Assembly (NCBI RefSeq): GCF_007004545.3
Contig: NZ_CP045503.2
Location: 962,501 to 1,026,500 of the forward strand
DNA from: Shewanella eurypsychrophilus
Lineage (GTDB): Bacteria; Pseudomonadota; Gammaproteobacteria; Enterobacterales; Shewanellaceae
DNA length: 64,000 nucleotides
Direction of reading: 5' to 3'
Part shown: piece by piece, positions 16,542 to 27,200 of the stretch
Layout of the letters: each line of letters starts with the position of its first letter
How positions within the stretch are numbered: position 1 is the first letter of the stretch
Notes under the pieces: generated by a model
Told to the model about the DNA's origin: nothing
The model's input: only the letters and a program-made list of their open reading frames with translations
The model's database searches: none
Program-made: the position numbers and the translations under genes

Positions 16542-18824
16542 ATGACAATAAAATGGATGAGAACACTGCTTCTCACGGTGCCTATGATTTTATCAAATTC
16601 TGCTTGCTCAAATCTAAACACGAGTTCGAGCCTTAACCTTGGTTCAGGCGCTATGGAAAAACCTAAAGTCGGAGAGATGACTCCTCTTACGATAGAGCGC
16701 CTCTATGACTCGCCAGCGCTTGCGGGTACCAGCCCGAGGGGACTTAAGCTGTCCCCTGATGGCAAGAGAGTCACCTACCTTGCAGGGCGTAAAGATAATC
16801 AGCATTTTTATGATCTCTGGCAGATGGATGTTGCTAGTGGTCAGCAGAGTATTTTGCTTAATGCAGATAAGCTCACCATAGGTGAGCTGTCAGATGAAGA
16901 GAAAGCAAGACGAGAGCGTCAGCGGATCTATGGTCAGGGGATCATGGAGTACTTCTGGTCTGATGATAGCCAGGCCTTGCTAATTCCTGCTTCCGGTGTG
17001 TTGTATTATGTCTCTGTTAATGATGGCTCAGTGAAGTTATTGCCAACGGGTGATGGGTTTGCTACCGATGCACGTCTTTCGCCTAAAGGTCACTTTGTTT
17101 CATTTGTGCGTGATCAGAACTTGTTTGTATTAGATCTTAAAACAAAGACGTTACAAGCCATGACCACTGACGGTGGCGGGGCGATAAAAAATGCCATGGC
17201 TGAATTTGTTGCTCAGGAAGAGATGGGTCGCATGACGGGTTACTGGTGGTCGCCGGATGAGTCTGCCATCGCCTATACCCGAATCGATGAATCTGGTGTT
17301 GAGCTGGTAACTCGCAATGAGATCTATGCCGATGGCATCAAGCTGACAGAGCAAAGGTATCCTTATGCGGGTAAGAACAATGTCCAAATTACTTTAGGCG
17401 TAGTTCAACTGAACGATAGTAAGACACAATGGATAGACCTTGGTAGCGAGCAAGATATCTATCTGCCAAGAGTTAAATGGTTACCCGATAGCAAACAGCT
17501 ATCGTACCAATGGCAGAGCCGCGATCAACAAACTCTCGATCTTAGACTTGTATCAATAGACAAGCCTAATGCGTCTAAAAACCTCGTAGAGGAGAGAAGT
17601 GATGCTTGGGTAAACCTGAATAATGACCTGCACTTTATGAAGCAACAAGAGAGCTTCATTTGGGCATCGGAACGTGATGGTTTTAATCACCTCTATCTTA
17701 TAGGGCTTGATGGTAAGGTTCAAAAACAGCTGACTTCTGGGGATTGGGTGGTTGATGAAGTTGAGCGTGTCGATGAAAAGTCGGGTTGGGTCTACTTCAC
17801 TGGCCGTAAGACACTAGTGACTGAAAAACACCTGTATCGTGTGCCATTAGCGGGTGGTGAGATAGAAAGTATTAGCCAGCGTTCTGGTATGCATTCACCT
17901 GTATTTGCTGACAATGAAGCCGTTTATCTGGATTACTTTAGCAGTTTGTCGCAGCCGCCGCAGGTAAGCCTGCATGGCGATAAGGGCCAACAGCTTGCTT
18001 GGGTTGAGCAGAATAAGGTCGATAAGTCTCACCCGCTTTATCCATTCTTCGGCCAATGGCAGTTACCTGAATTTGGCCAAGTGAAAGCCGAAGATGGCCA
18101 AGCACTACAATACCGTTTGTTTAAGCCGACAAACTTTGATGCAAATAAGCAATATCCCGTAGTTGTTCGCGTCTACGGTGGTCCACATGCTCAGCTAGTC
18201 GTAAATAGTTGGAGTGAGCATGACTATTTTACTCAGTACTTATTACAGCAAGGCTTTATGGTGTTTCAGCTGGATAACCGAGGCTCGGCACATCGCGGCA
18301 CTCAGTTTGAACATGTGATTTATCAGCAGCTAGGTGAAGCAGAGGTCAACGATCAGAAAGCAGGTGTCGATTATCTGCGTTCACTGCCTTATGTGGATGG
18401 TGACAATATTGCGCTTTATGGCCACAGTTATGGTGGCTATATGGCCTTAATGGGTTTGTTTAAGGCACCGAGTTACTTTAAGGCTGCCATCTCGGGTGCA
18501 CCAGTGACAGACTGGGCCTTGTATGACACCCATTACACCGAGCGTTATCTGGGTCATCCTGATAAAAATGCTAAAGGTTATGAAGCCAGTAGCGTATTGC
18601 CTTACGTTAAAGGTTATCAGTCTGGCCTGTTGATGTACCACGGTATGGCCGATGATAATGTGCTATTTGAAAACAGCACTAAGGTGTATAAAGCCCTGCA
18701 AGATGAAGGGAAGTTATTTCAGATGATCGATTATCCCGGCTCTAAGCATTCAATGCGAGGAAATAAAGTTCGAACGCATCTATATCGTTCACTGGCTGAT
18801 TTTCTTGAGAGAGAGTTGAAATAA
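16542..18824 (+). CDS. Dipeptidyl-peptidase IV-type S9 peptidase, lipoprotein
   Basis: 760 residues. The signal ends in LSNSAC, a lipobox, so it is probably anchored to a membrane facing the periplasm or outside. Residues about 55-480 form the DPP-IV N-terminal beta-propeller; the C-terminal alpha/beta hydrolase has the nucleophile in GHSYGGYM, the acid in HGMADDNV and the histidine in YPGSKHSMRG. The propeller contains the double-Glu region FVAQEEMGRMTGYWWSP, which in DPP-IV binds the substrate N-terminus. It removes dipeptides (typically Xaa-Pro) from peptides, fitting a marine scavenger. Confidence 0.92.
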   Translation: MTIKWMRTLLLTVPMILSNSACSNLNTSSSLNLGSGAMEKPKVGEMTPLTIERLYDSPALAGTSPRGLKLSPDGKRVTYLAGRKDNQHFYDLWQMDVASGQQSILLNADKLTIGELSDEEKARRERQRIYGQGIMEYFWSDDSQALLIPASGVLYYVSVNDGSVKLLPTGDGFATDARLSPKGHFVSFVRDQNLFVLDLKTKTLQAMTTDGGGAIKNAMAEFVAQEEMGRMTGYWWSPDESAIAYTRIDESGVELVTRNEIYADGIKLTEQRYPYAGKNNVQITLGVVQLNDSKTQWIDLGSEQDIYLPRVKWLPDSKQLSYQWQSRDQQTLDLRLVSIDKPNASKNLVEERSDAWVNLNNDLHFMKQQESFIWASERDGFNHLYLIGLDGKVQKQLTSGDWVVDEVERVDEKSGWVYFTGRKTLVTEKHLYRVPLAGGEIESISQRSGMHSPVFADNEAVYLDYFSSLSQPPQVSLHGDKGQQLAWVEQNKVDKSHPLYPFFGQWQLPEFGQVKAEDGQALQYRLFKPTNFDANKQYPVVVRVYGGPHAQLVVNSWSEHDYFTQYLLQQGFMVFQLDNRGSAHRGTQFEHVIYQQLGEAEVNDQKAGVDYLRSLPYVDGDNIALYGHSYGGYMALMGLFKAPSYFKAAISGAPVTDWALYDTHYTERYLGHPDKNAKGYEASSVLPYVKGYQSGLLMYHGMADDNVLFENSTKVYKALQDEGKLFQMIDYPGSKHSMRGNKVRTHLYRSLADFLERELK

Positions 18825-19137
18825 AAAAGTTGTAAGCGGTAAGTTTTAAGTTGTAAGTAAGAGATGAGGCTTTAAGTATTCCGGCTCTGTCTTGGGCCTT
18901 ACAGCTTAAAACTCGAAGCTTTCTTAGCCCTGTCTTGGAACTTACCGCTTACCGCTCTGTTCCAGACATAAACCCCCTCTTTGGCCATCCGTGGCCACCG
19001 GGGATAACTTTTTAGTTATAGGAAGTCCCTATACAACGTCCTTCCTATACCATCCGTGGTGGAAGGACATAAATGTTCCAGACATAAACCCCCTCTTTGA
19101 CCGTCCGTGGCCACCGGGGATAAATACTTCCATATAC
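18825..19137. repeat. REP-like palindrome cluster with a 51-bp direct repeat
   Basis: After a short tract of TAAG-rich repeats (18830-18870), an almost identical 51-bp segment occurs twice, at 18958-19008 and 19074-19124 (period 116 bp), each containing a CCRTCCGTGG core. Between them a hairpin GTCCTTCC...GGAAGGAC encloses a third CCATCCGTGG core. Three cores in 170 bp look like a REP/BIME-type intergenic repeat. No gene is visible. Confidence 0.72.
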
Positions 19138-19169
19138 AAAAAAACCAGCCGATAGGCTGGTTTTTTTTA
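19138..19169. terminator. Bidirectional terminator after arcA
   Basis: AAAAAAACCAGCC-GATA-GGCTGGTTTTTTTT: a perfect stem with A-run and T-run, able to terminate arcA on the minus strand and plus-strand transcription from the peptidase gene. Confidence 0.92.
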
Positions 19170-19192
19170 TGAATAGGAATAAAGCGTTAGCT

Positions 19193-19912
19193 TTATGCCT
19201 CTTCTAAGTTACCGCAGAAACGATAACCTTCACCGTGGATCGTTGCGATGATTTCTGGCGTATCAGGTAAGCTTTCGAAGTGCTTACGGATACGACGGAT
19301 TGTTACATCAACAGTACGGTCATGTGGCTTAAGCTCGCGGCCAGTCATCTTCATAAGAAGGTCAGCACGGCTAAGGATCTTGCCTGGGTTCTCAACAAAA
19401 TGCAGCATAGCGCGGAATTCACTACGTGGCAGCTTGTATGACTCACCTTGTGGGCTAACCAAAGAACGACTGTTGATTTCAAGGCTCCAACTGTTGAAAC
19501 GGTAAAATTCAACACTGCTCTTATCTTCAGATTCTGCACCTGTGCTATTAACGCGAGTCAATAGGTTACGGGCACGGATAGTTAGTTCACGTGGGTTGAA
19601 TGGTTTAGTGATGTAATCATCAGCACCGATTTCAAGACCCAAAATTTTGTCGACTTCATTATCACGGCCCGTTAGGAAGATAAGGCCGATGTTGTTAATT
19701 TCACGTAGTTCACGTGCTAACAGAAGACCGTTTTTACCAGGAAGGTTGATATCCATAACAACTAAGTTGATTTTGTTTTCCTGCATGGCTTTGTGCATTT
19801 CTGCGCCATCATTTGCTTCAGTTACCACATATCCTTCAGCTTCAAAAATACTTCTTAGCGTGTTACGGGTAACGGCTTCATCTTCAACGATCAGAATGTG
19901 CGGGTTTTGCAT
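19193..19912 (-). CDS. arcA: Aerobic respiration response regulator ArcA
   Basis: 239 residues: receiver domain with phospho-acceptor Asp in VVMDINLPG (about 54) and the T/K residues in FLTGRD and YITKPF, then an OmpR-type winged helix ([32 protein letters not shown]). The strong resemblance to ArcA, including the N-terminus [19 protein letters not shown], makes the assignment firm. ArcA controls redox-responsive genes; in Shewanella its phosphodonor pair is ArcS/HptA rather than ArcB. Convergent with the peptidase gene; a long upstream region precedes it. Confidence 0.96.
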   Translation of the reverse strand: MQNPHILIVEDEAVTRNTLRSIFEAEGYVVTEANDGAEMHKAMQENKINLVVMDINLPGKNGLLLARELREINNIGLIFLTGRDNEVDKILGLEIGADDYITKPFNPRELTIRARNLLTRVNSTGAESEDKSSVEFYRFNSWSLEINSRSLVSPQGESYKLPRSEFRAMLHFVENPGKILSRADLLMKMTGRELKPHDRTVDVTIRRIRKHFESLPDTPEIIATIHGEGYRFCGNLEEA

Positions 19913-20489
19913 ATTAATTTACCTAATTTGTTCAAATCTGCTCTAACAATGAGCGCGTGTATACGAGTTACAATGGGCGCCCAAACTCATTTTACTGGCC
20001 TTTACTGCTACGTAGGTGCTTTCAAAACGGCTGAAACAGCAACACACTTCCATAATTAGTAAAGTATGCGTATCTCAATAAATGGAAACGCGAACTGTAT
20101 TTTCTTCGATTAATAATAGTGGGATTTAGTTCCCTCTATTAATTAATATTTTTGAAGATTAAACGCGAATATTGAGCTTGCTCGCATTTTATACAGAAAT
20201 TTGGCTGACTTCTAAGTTTGACATCTGCTCGTATTGTAACAAGGTGCATCACGAACATCTGTGATGGTACAAGGAGCGACAAGGCCTATTGTACTCGTTT
20301 TAGGCATTTGTTAACAAATGAAATGTTAACAAAATTACTTCTGGATTTGATCTATATCACGCTTGACGCTGTAAGTTATTGAATTTAAAGAGTGTCGAAA
20401 AAATGATTTTAGTGATCTAGATCGCAGGACTAGGAAGATATGCTGAATTTGCTATAATTATCTGAATCTAATTGAGGGAATTGGTCCAG
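19913..20489. promoter_or_regulatory. arcA / DUF3293 divergent control region with CRP-like sites
   Basis: Two CRP-like sequences with the GATC-centred core are visible: TTTGATCTATATCACG at 20346-20361 and AGTGATCTAGATCGCA at 20411-20426. A TATAAT -10 hexamer lies at 20453-20458, about 35 bp downstream of the second site, and would serve the plus-strand gene. A CATCAC-N8-GTGATG dyad is at 20247-20266, nearer arcA. Sites are matched by eye only. Confidence 0.42.
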
Positions 20490-20948
20490 ATGATCGACTT
20501 GAACAAACGACTCTTGAACAAGAAACTATGGCAGCACTACCAAAATACTGAATTTCTTTTTACCCAAACCTTATCTTCTCAGCTGTCCTTTGCAATTATC
20601 ACAGCCCATAATCCCAAGGGGCAGATCCTCACTTCTTGTCAAAACCGTCTATTAGATAGACAGCTTCAACTGGCAATAGAAAAATTTAATCGCCCCTATA
20701 GAAGTGTAATAGGGGCGTCTCAAGATCGCACCCATATGGAAAAAAGTTGGGCTGTTGCGATTGATAAATTAGCTGCGGCACATTTAGGCATGAAGTTTAA
20801 TCAGAATGCTATTTATTTTGTTGATAATAATCAATTGGCATTAGTTCCTTGTCTTTTCAGTCAAGACGAGCAACATCAAGAGATCATTATTGGTGAGTTT
20901 TCTCCGCGCGTAAAATTAGTCAGCGAACTACCCGACTTTGATTATTAG
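20490..20948 (+). CDS. DUF3293-like protein of unknown function
   Basis: 152 residues from the ATG at 20490, chosen over an in-frame TTG at 20472 because GAGGGA sits about 10 bp upstream of the ATG. A small soluble protein with FAIITAHNPKGQ near residue 33, a WAVAIDKLAAAHLGMKFNQNAIYFVD segment and a short C-terminal acidic tail; this looks like the DUF3293 family, whose function is unknown. It is preceded by CRP-like sites. The family name is from memory of the pattern. Confidence 0.7.
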   Translation: MIDLNKRLLNKKLWQHYQNTEFLFTQTLSSQLSFAIITAHNPKGQILTSCQNRLLDRQLQLAIEKFNRPYRSVIGASQDRTHMEKSWAVAIDKLAAAHLGMKFNQNAIYFVDNNQLALVPCLFSQDEQHQEIIIGEFSPRVKLVSELPDFDY

Positions 20949-20949
20949 C

Positions 20950-21221
20950 TTATACCAATTCCATTAAACATATGATCAATTCAGAGCTTTCTCAGGGCTT
21001 TAAATTCAAGGCGCATTGTTGACGAAATGGTTATTCCCTTTTGAGGCAATGCAACGCAGAAGTAGAAGCCCTGAGAAGCTCACGAAGTGCGGGTTAAAAA
21101 ACACTTTAAGCTGCGAAAGTGGCTTTCGATATAGAATAACTATTAGCTTCAATCCCCTTATCTTGCCTACAGCGTTTTTAACTCCCGCTGAATGGTCACT
21201 TATTTAATGGAAATGGTATTA
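20950..21221. mobile_element. MITE-like non-autonomous inverted-repeat element, about 270 bp
   Basis: The left end reads TTATACCAATTCCATTAAA and the right end, reverse complemented, TAATACCATTTCCATTAAA, matching at 17 of 19 positions. The interior has further imperfect dyad pieces (GCTTTCTCAGGGCTT and AAGCCCTGAGAAGC around 20987-21078). It has no protein-coding capacity beyond chance frames. Terminal inverted repeats with a short non-coding interior are typical of MITEs, and elements beginning ATACCAATTCCATTAA are, to my recollection, widespread in Shewanella. No clear target duplication seen. Confidence 0.62.
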
Positions 21222-21351
21222 GTAAAACACTGATTTCTCATTTCCATATAATTCTTATGGCATTTAGTTGTGATTCTCCATTGACTTAAACTATCTAAAT
21301 TTGATAATTTGCCCTTTCCTTATTCTCTTTATGTACGCATGAATGAGTCTG

Positions 21352-21524
21352 AGGTACAGAAGAGGAGCGTTAGCTAGGTAGTAAGTTTGAAGAGTCCAAA
21401 CTCTGATGATGACTTATGAGGGAGATTAACGCCGAGATATCTCAGTATTTGGATTTACTCGATATCGGTCTATAGGGCTGAATCCCATAGATTGTCACCT
21501 TTTATTGGTGGAGAGCTTCTGGTG
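21352..21524 (+). promoter_or_regulatory. Lysine riboswitch (L box) upstream of lysC
   Basis: Conserved L-box pieces occur in the right order: ACAGAAGAGGAGCGTT (P1 left strand and core) at about 21356-21371, GGTAGTAAG, GAGGGAGA..ACGCCGAGAT, GGGCTGAATCCC followed by ATTGTCACC near 21475-21498, GGTGGAGAGCTTCTG closing P1 at about 21508-21521. P1 is CAGAAG/CTTCTG. Downstream, GGTGC...GCACC (about 21548-21566) and a CTTCGAACGAAG-containing stem followed by T-rich DNA could be the expression platform. Lysine binding should switch off the aspartokinase gene that follows. Confidence 0.88.
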
Positions 21525-21673
21525 GTGATTGCTGTTTCCCGTCTCTGGGGTGCGTTATCTTTGCACCAGGCTCTTCGAACGAAGTTAGTTCGGAGCGTGA
21601 TCATGTTAGTTTTATATCCTTTTTTATTATCAAATGAACTTCATCAGTGTCTACTTTCTGTGGAGGCTGTGTA

Positions 21674-23023
21674 ATGTCCCTTATTGTTGCTAAGTTTGGT
21701 GGAACCTCTGTGGCAGATTATGCCGCTATGAGTCGTTGTGCCGATATCATTCTCGCTAATCCTAATACCCGTGTTGTTGTGGTCAGTGCATCGAGTGGCG
21801 TAACTAACTTGTTAGTTGAACTCACTCAAAACAATTTAAGCGATCAGCATAGAATTAAGCTGATAAAACAAATTGCACATATTCAGTATCAGATCTTAGA
21901 TGATCTTGGCAGTCCTCAAGAGGTTGCAGCAAGACTAGATACTGTCCTTAGTCGTATTTCGGTATTGAGTGAAACCCTAAGTAATAATAGTAGCAAGGCA
22001 ACGATGGATGAGCTGCTGGCACAAGGCGAGCAGTGTTCATCGGCCTTGTTTGCAGCTGTGCTAAGGGAAAAAGGGGAGGCTGCTAGCGCATTCGATGTAC
22101 GTCAGGTGATGCGAACCGATAGTCATTTTGGACGGGCAGAACCACAGATTGAAACAATATCTTTATTAGCCGCAGAGTATTTAGCACCATTATTATCATC
22201 GCAGCGCATCGTGACTCAAGGCTTTATTGGCGCCGATGAAACCGGTGCAACGACGACTCTAGGTCGTGGAGGTAGCGATTACTCTGCTGCCTTATTAGCA
22301 GAGGCCTTGAAGGCGACAGCCGTTGAGATCTGGACTGATGTTGCCGGGATCTACACCACAGATCCTCGCATCGCGCCTAAAGCCAGCCCTATTGCGGAGA
22401 TTAGTTTCAATGAAGCCGCCGAGATGGCGACATTTGGCGCAAAAGTGCTCCATCCTGCGACAATTCTGCCAGCGGTAAGACAAAAAATTCAGGTTTTTGT
22501 GGGTTCTAGCCGTGAGCCTGAAAGAGGTGGCACTTGGATCCGCCATGAAGTTGATGATGCTCCGGTTTATCGAGCGGTAACAGTTCGCCGGGATCAAACA
22601 TTACTCAATCTGCATAGTCTGCAGATGCTTCACGCTCAAGGATTTCTGGCCGAAACTTTTGCAACTTTAGCCAGACATAAGATCAGTGTCGACTTGATCA
22701 CAACCTCTGAGGTTAATGTGTCACTGACTTTAGATAAGACGGGTTCTGATTCTGCCGGGAACGGCCTACTCAGTGAATCTCTGTTGCAGGAACTATCACA
22801 ACACTGCCGCGTACGTGTCGAAGAAGGTTTGGCGCTGGTGGCCATAGTCGGAAATAAAATTGCATCCACTCCCGGCGTATGCCGCCGTGTTTTTGAAGTT
22901 TTAGAGCCACATAACGTGCGCATGATCTGTCAGGGGGCTAGCCCCCACAACTTGTGTGTTCTTGTTGCTGAGTCGGAAGCTGCGCAAGTCGTCAGTGCAT
23001 TGCATAAAAACCTATTTGAGTGA
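21674..23023 (+). CDS. lysC: Lysine-sensitive aspartate kinase
   Basis: 449 residues from the ATG at 21674, which has GGAGG 7 bp upstream; a frame extension to 21647 lacks this. The kinase domain begins IVAKFGGTSVADY and contains GRGGSDYSAALLAEAL and WTDVAGIYTTDPR; two ACT domains follow (about 300-449). It phosphorylates aspartate, the first step toward lysine, methionine and threonine. Being a monofunctional enzyme behind a lysine riboswitch, it is the LysC (AK III) isoform. Confidence 0.95.
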   Translation: MSLIVAKFGGTSVADYAAMSRCADIILANPNTRVVVVSASSGVTNLLVELTQNNLSDQHRIKLIKQIAHIQYQILDDLGSPQEVAARLDTVLSRISVLSETLSNNSSKATMDELLAQGEQCSSALFAAVLREKGEAASAFDVRQVMRTDSHFGRAEPQIETISLLAAEYLAPLLSSQRIVTQGFIGADETGATTTLGRGGSDYSAALLAEALKATAVEIWTDVAGIYTTDPRIAPKASPIAEISFNEAAEMATFGAKVLHPATILPAVRQKIQVFVGSSREPERGGTWIRHEVDDAPVYRAVTVRRDQTLLNLHSLQMLHAQGFLAETFATLARHKISVDLITTSEVNVSLTLDKTGSDSAGNGLLSESLLQELSQHCRVRVEEGLALVAIVGNKIASTPGVCRRVFEVLEPHNVRMICQGASPHNLCVLVAESEAAQVVSALHKNLFE

Positions 23024-23075
23024 TAAGAGTCTGAGAACCTAGGCTCTAGGATTTAAACCTTTTGAAGGATGGAAA

Positions 23076-24182
23076 ATGAGCTTTACCCAATCATCGTTAA
23101 AGATCGGTGAGTTAGCGACAGGCCAAGATCTTACTTTGCCGATTTTTAGTCATAAATGTGAAAGCCCTACGGCGCCTAGCGTCTATATACAGGCGAACGT
23201 GCATGGTGCTGAGGTGCAAGGTAATGCCGTTATCTATCAGCTGATGCAATTACTTGAACATTATACTATTTGTGGTGATATCACCTTAGTGCCTCTGGCT
23301 AACCCGCTTGGAATTAACCAGAAAAGCGGCGAGTTTACGTTAGGGCGTTTCGATCCTATCACTGGTGTGAATTGGAATAGAGAATATCTAGATCATCAAG
23401 TGGACGTAAAAGCTTGGTACGCCGCTAATGACACTTTGAGTGATGATGAGCTTATCACCCATTATAAATCTATGTTGCTTGATGCATGTCATCAGCGCTT
23501 AAGTCATGAATGGGGCATCACTACCGGACATCAACAGGCCGTAATGCTGCAAACCATGGCACATCAGGCTGATATAGTATTAGATCTTCATACAGGGCCT
23601 AAATCTTGTAAACACCTCTATTGTCCTGAGTATGATGCCAAAGCGGCAGCTTTCTTTTCTATCCCCTATACCTTATTTATTCCCAATGATTTTGGTGGCG
23701 CTATGGATGAGTCAATCTTCTGCCCTTGGTGGCAACTTGCCGAGCATATGCAGTCGGTTGGTCGTAATTTTGATCTGCCTGTTTCGGCTTTCACATTAGA
23801 ACTGGGCTCGCAAGAGAACATTAATCTTGCCGATGCATTGATTGATGCTAAGGGGATCTTAGCTTACCTCAGTGAACGTGGTGTGATCGAGCAGAAGGTG
23901 ATGGCAGCAGAAATGACACGCTATGCTTGTTATCTGAAAGACTATAAAAAGTATCACTCGCCTTTGGGAGGCATGGTTGAATATCAGGCTGAAGTCGGTG
24001 AGCCTTTAAAGGCTGGCGATCCATTAGCAAATATTCTTAGAATAGACTTATATGGAACAGAAAAAGCCTTAACCACACTGAGCCTAAAACAAGACTGTGT
24101 GCCTATCCTACATTTTGCCTCGGCTTCTGTGTATCAAGGTACAGAGCTGTATAAAGTGATGACCAAGGTGTTTGAGATATAG
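23076..24182 (+). CDS. Succinylglutamate desuccinylase/aspartoacylase-family metalloenzyme
   Basis: 368 residues of the M14-like AstE/AspA family. Zinc ligands are expected in ANVHGAEVQG (H and E near residue 37-41) and DLHTGPK (H near 172); the general-base glutamate is probably in FTLELGSQE. The C-terminal 80 residues form the usual beta barrel. The substrate is unknown: these enzymes deacylate N-acyl amino acids or related amides. It lies 52 bp downstream of lysC and may be co-transcribed, but no metabolic link is evident. Confidence 0.85.
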   Translation: MSFTQSSLKIGELATGQDLTLPIFSHKCESPTAPSVYIQANVHGAEVQGNAVIYQLMQLLEHYTICGDITLVPLANPLGINQKSGEFTLGRFDPITGVNWNREYLDHQVDVKAWYAANDTLSDDELITHYKSMLLDACHQRLSHEWGITTGHQQAVMLQTMAHQADIVLDLHTGPKSCKHLYCPEYDAKAAAFFSIPYTLFIPNDFGGAMDESIFCPWWQLAEHMQSVGRNFDLPVSAFTLELGSQENINLADALIDAKGILAYLSERGVIEQKVMAAEMTRYACYLKDYKKYHSPLGGMVEYQAEVGEPLKAGDPLANILRIDLYGTEKALTTLSLKQDCVPILHFASASVYQGTELYKVMTKVFEI

Positions 24183-24244
24183 CTGATTGAGACAGCAGTT
24201 CCTTGTTATACCTATAGGTATAAAGCTGGAATTACGGATAAAAG

Positions 24245-24271
24245 AAGGGAGCCAATAGGCTCCCTTTTGTT
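24245..24271. terminator. Terminator between convergent genes
   Basis: AAGGGAGCC-AATA-GGCTCCCTTTT: a perfect 9-bp stem with T-run on the plus strand and A-rich flank for the minus strand. Confidence 0.85.
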
Positions 24272-24296
24272 TTATTGCTTACTATCTACACCTGAA

Positions 24297-27200
24297 TTAA
24301 CGCTTACGACGACGTAGGCCTGCAAGTGGAAGTAGTAACATAGTTAACCAACCTAGAGAGCCACTGCTATCCTCATCTCTCTCTTTTACCGTAAAGCTTG
24401 CAGATCCTGCTTCGCTTTCTAGAGTGCCATCGCTAGCTATTACACTAAATGAGTATGTTCCTGCTTTGGTCGGGGTTACTCGAATGTTTTCCTCAGTGTC
24501 AGTAAACTCTAATGATTCACCAGCAGTTTGAGTCCACTTAAAGGTGAGCATGTCGCCATCAGCATCGAAGGCATTAGATTCAACCATAGTAGGGCGGCCT
24601 GTAATGGTATTACCTGCACTAGGAGCAACGGTTGGTGCATCGTTGATCTTGTTTACAGTGACAGTGACCATAGTTGGAGTTGAAACATTTCCAGCTTCAT
24701 CTTCTGTTGTATAGGTGAAGCTATCTTTACCGAAGAAGTCTTTATTCGGTGTATACACTGCAGCACCATCTTCAGCGAGAACCACTGTACCGTTTTCAGG
24801 TTCGTCAGCGATAGTCGCCTTACCTAATGCGCCATCAGCAGAAACATCTATAAGACGCTGAGCGTTAGCTGTCATACCGTCACCAGTGATAGAAACACGA
24901 GCCACTTTTTGATCCGGCATAGTGTCATTCTCAAGTACATTTAGCTCAACACTGCTCTCTTCATCAGTTTCAACCTTGTCAGCCTGACCATGGTTAAAGC
25001 TAGAGGCTTTAACCATATAGTCAATTTCAACGCTACCGGCTGCCGTGTTTTGAAGTTGGACGTAATCATCTGTTACTACGGTTCCGCCTTCACCATTGTA
25101 ATGGTACGTGGTACCTACGCTGCCGCCAATGTTCTCAGCACCGATTGTAACGTTTGCAGGCATGTTTGGAATATCATGGTAGTTGAACCAGATATCTTCC
25201 TCTGCACCAGCCTTAATCCAAACACTGAATGTATATGCATTACCCGATGTATCGCCATAAACCTGAGCTTTATTCCACTCGACAACAATAAAAGTATCGT
25301 CACCTGATTCAGCAAATTGAATACCTAGCTCACCACCACCGGTATCGCCAGCTGTGCCGTCAGTTAGATCATAGTCAGACCAGAATGGAGCTAAGATATT
25401 ATTAGGGTTTGCTGAGTCAGGGAGTTGTTTATTGTTCCAAGTACCTGATGTTGTGCCACCACCGACAATAACGATACCGTTGTCTGAAATGGTGATGCTG
25501 TCATAAGTTGTACCATTGTACTTATATTCAGGAGTGCTGAATGTAAATGCTTTTTCGTCACAGCCTTCGTCACAAGCAGGAACATAAGCAATACCTAAGT
25601 CAAAAATACTAGGGCTTGCTCCGGTACCTTTTGCTGAATTGATCTCAGGAAGCTCGAGCTTACCAACCCAAGTTATTAAGCCTAAGTCTTCATTGACATC
25701 AAAACCATTTTGCTGAGCGCCATTGATGGAAACACTGACATCATCCTCAGATGTTAATGCAGTCCCTTCGGGGGCTTTGGCTGTTATCGTCACTGTATTT
25801 TCAAACATTGAGTTGTTAACGATAGCCTTAATCGGAAACTCATCACTTGCTTTAATATCTGTTGCTGTTGTAACGGCAGAAATGAGTGATGAATCGCTAG
25901 ACTCTTTAGCCATAATGGCTAATGGAAGGTGTGCATCTTGCTTACCTTCATCGCTCTTGATCATGATATTACCGAAAATCCAAGAACCGTATTCACTATA
26001 TGTTGAGTCAACAGTTACTGTGAACTCAGCAGAACCACCCGCTTCAAGCTCTAGGCTTGATGGATAAACGTTGATACCGGCACTGTCGGCAGAAGCTGAA
26101 AGTGACCAAGATGTTGTTTCATCGCTCTTGTTGTATACGGTGCGAGTGAAGGTACAAGGGCCCACACATGAATCTGAAGCGACTGATGGCTTATCAAATG
26201 TTAGTACAGCTTTAGCAGCTGCATCGAGATCCATGCGACCTGCACCCATAGCAAACGGTGATGCAGGAGTTTCGGCATCATCATCAAGTACACTCGTCAT
26301 ATGAGCTGTAGAAGTTAACGCTGTTTTAATATCATTTGCACTCCACTCTGGGTGAAGTTGACTCATAAGCGCTGCGGCGCCTGCAACATGCGGACTAGCC
26401 ATACTAGTACCAGTCATGGTGGTAAAGTCTGTGCCATCTTCATCTGGCGATGTTGCAGAAAGGATAGATGTACCTGGAGCGGCTAGATCAGGCTTAAGGA
26501 TATTTTGATTGCCGTTTGGACCACGTGAGCTTGAGACGTTTATTAAGTCGGCAAGCGCCTTATTTGAAATACGCTTAACTTCAGCAGCAATTGTCCCAAC
26601 AGTCTCACCGTCTAGACCTTCGATGACTGCAGCACCATCAACATCAGATATCATTACACCTGGTAATGTTGCATCAGGCATATGCATGCTGATGGGAGCA
26701 CCTGCTTTGCTGTTGTAAACCACCATAGCTTTCGCGCCTGCGGCTTCTGCATTAGCGGCTTTATCTGAGAATGCACATGTGCCACGAGAAATTAACGCTA
26801 TGCCGTCTTTGAAAGAATCGGCTGGAAAAGCGGCACACCCTTCAAAGTTTTCAGCATCTAAGTTAATCGCTGCAATAACAGGAAGGCTGATATCTTCAGT
26901 GACTAAGCTATTGTTAGCTTCGATGGCAAGAAGTTCATCGCCGCCAGCTGTAAAGCCGTTGGCAAAGAACCGGCCTGTTGTGCTGTTAGCAACGGTTATA
27001 CCTGATTCAATACAACCTGGGCAACCGATAGTCTGTGCGCCATTACCGTCGTTACCGGCGGCAGTTACAACCACTACACCGGCAGCTTCAGCAGCTTCAA
27101 ACATTGTTTTGTATGGGCTGTTTGCTGGATCGCCGCCAGCACCACCACCCCAAGAGTTATTGATCACGTCTGCGCCATCGTTGACTGCATGCTCTAACGC

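Noticed and set aside
21016..21207. 63-codon frame inside the MITE-like element
   Set aside because: It spans internal dyad sequence with no coding signature; a chance frame.
22295..22923. Long antisense frames across lysC and other strong genes
   Set aside because: They are mirror-frame shadows of well-supported coding sequences.
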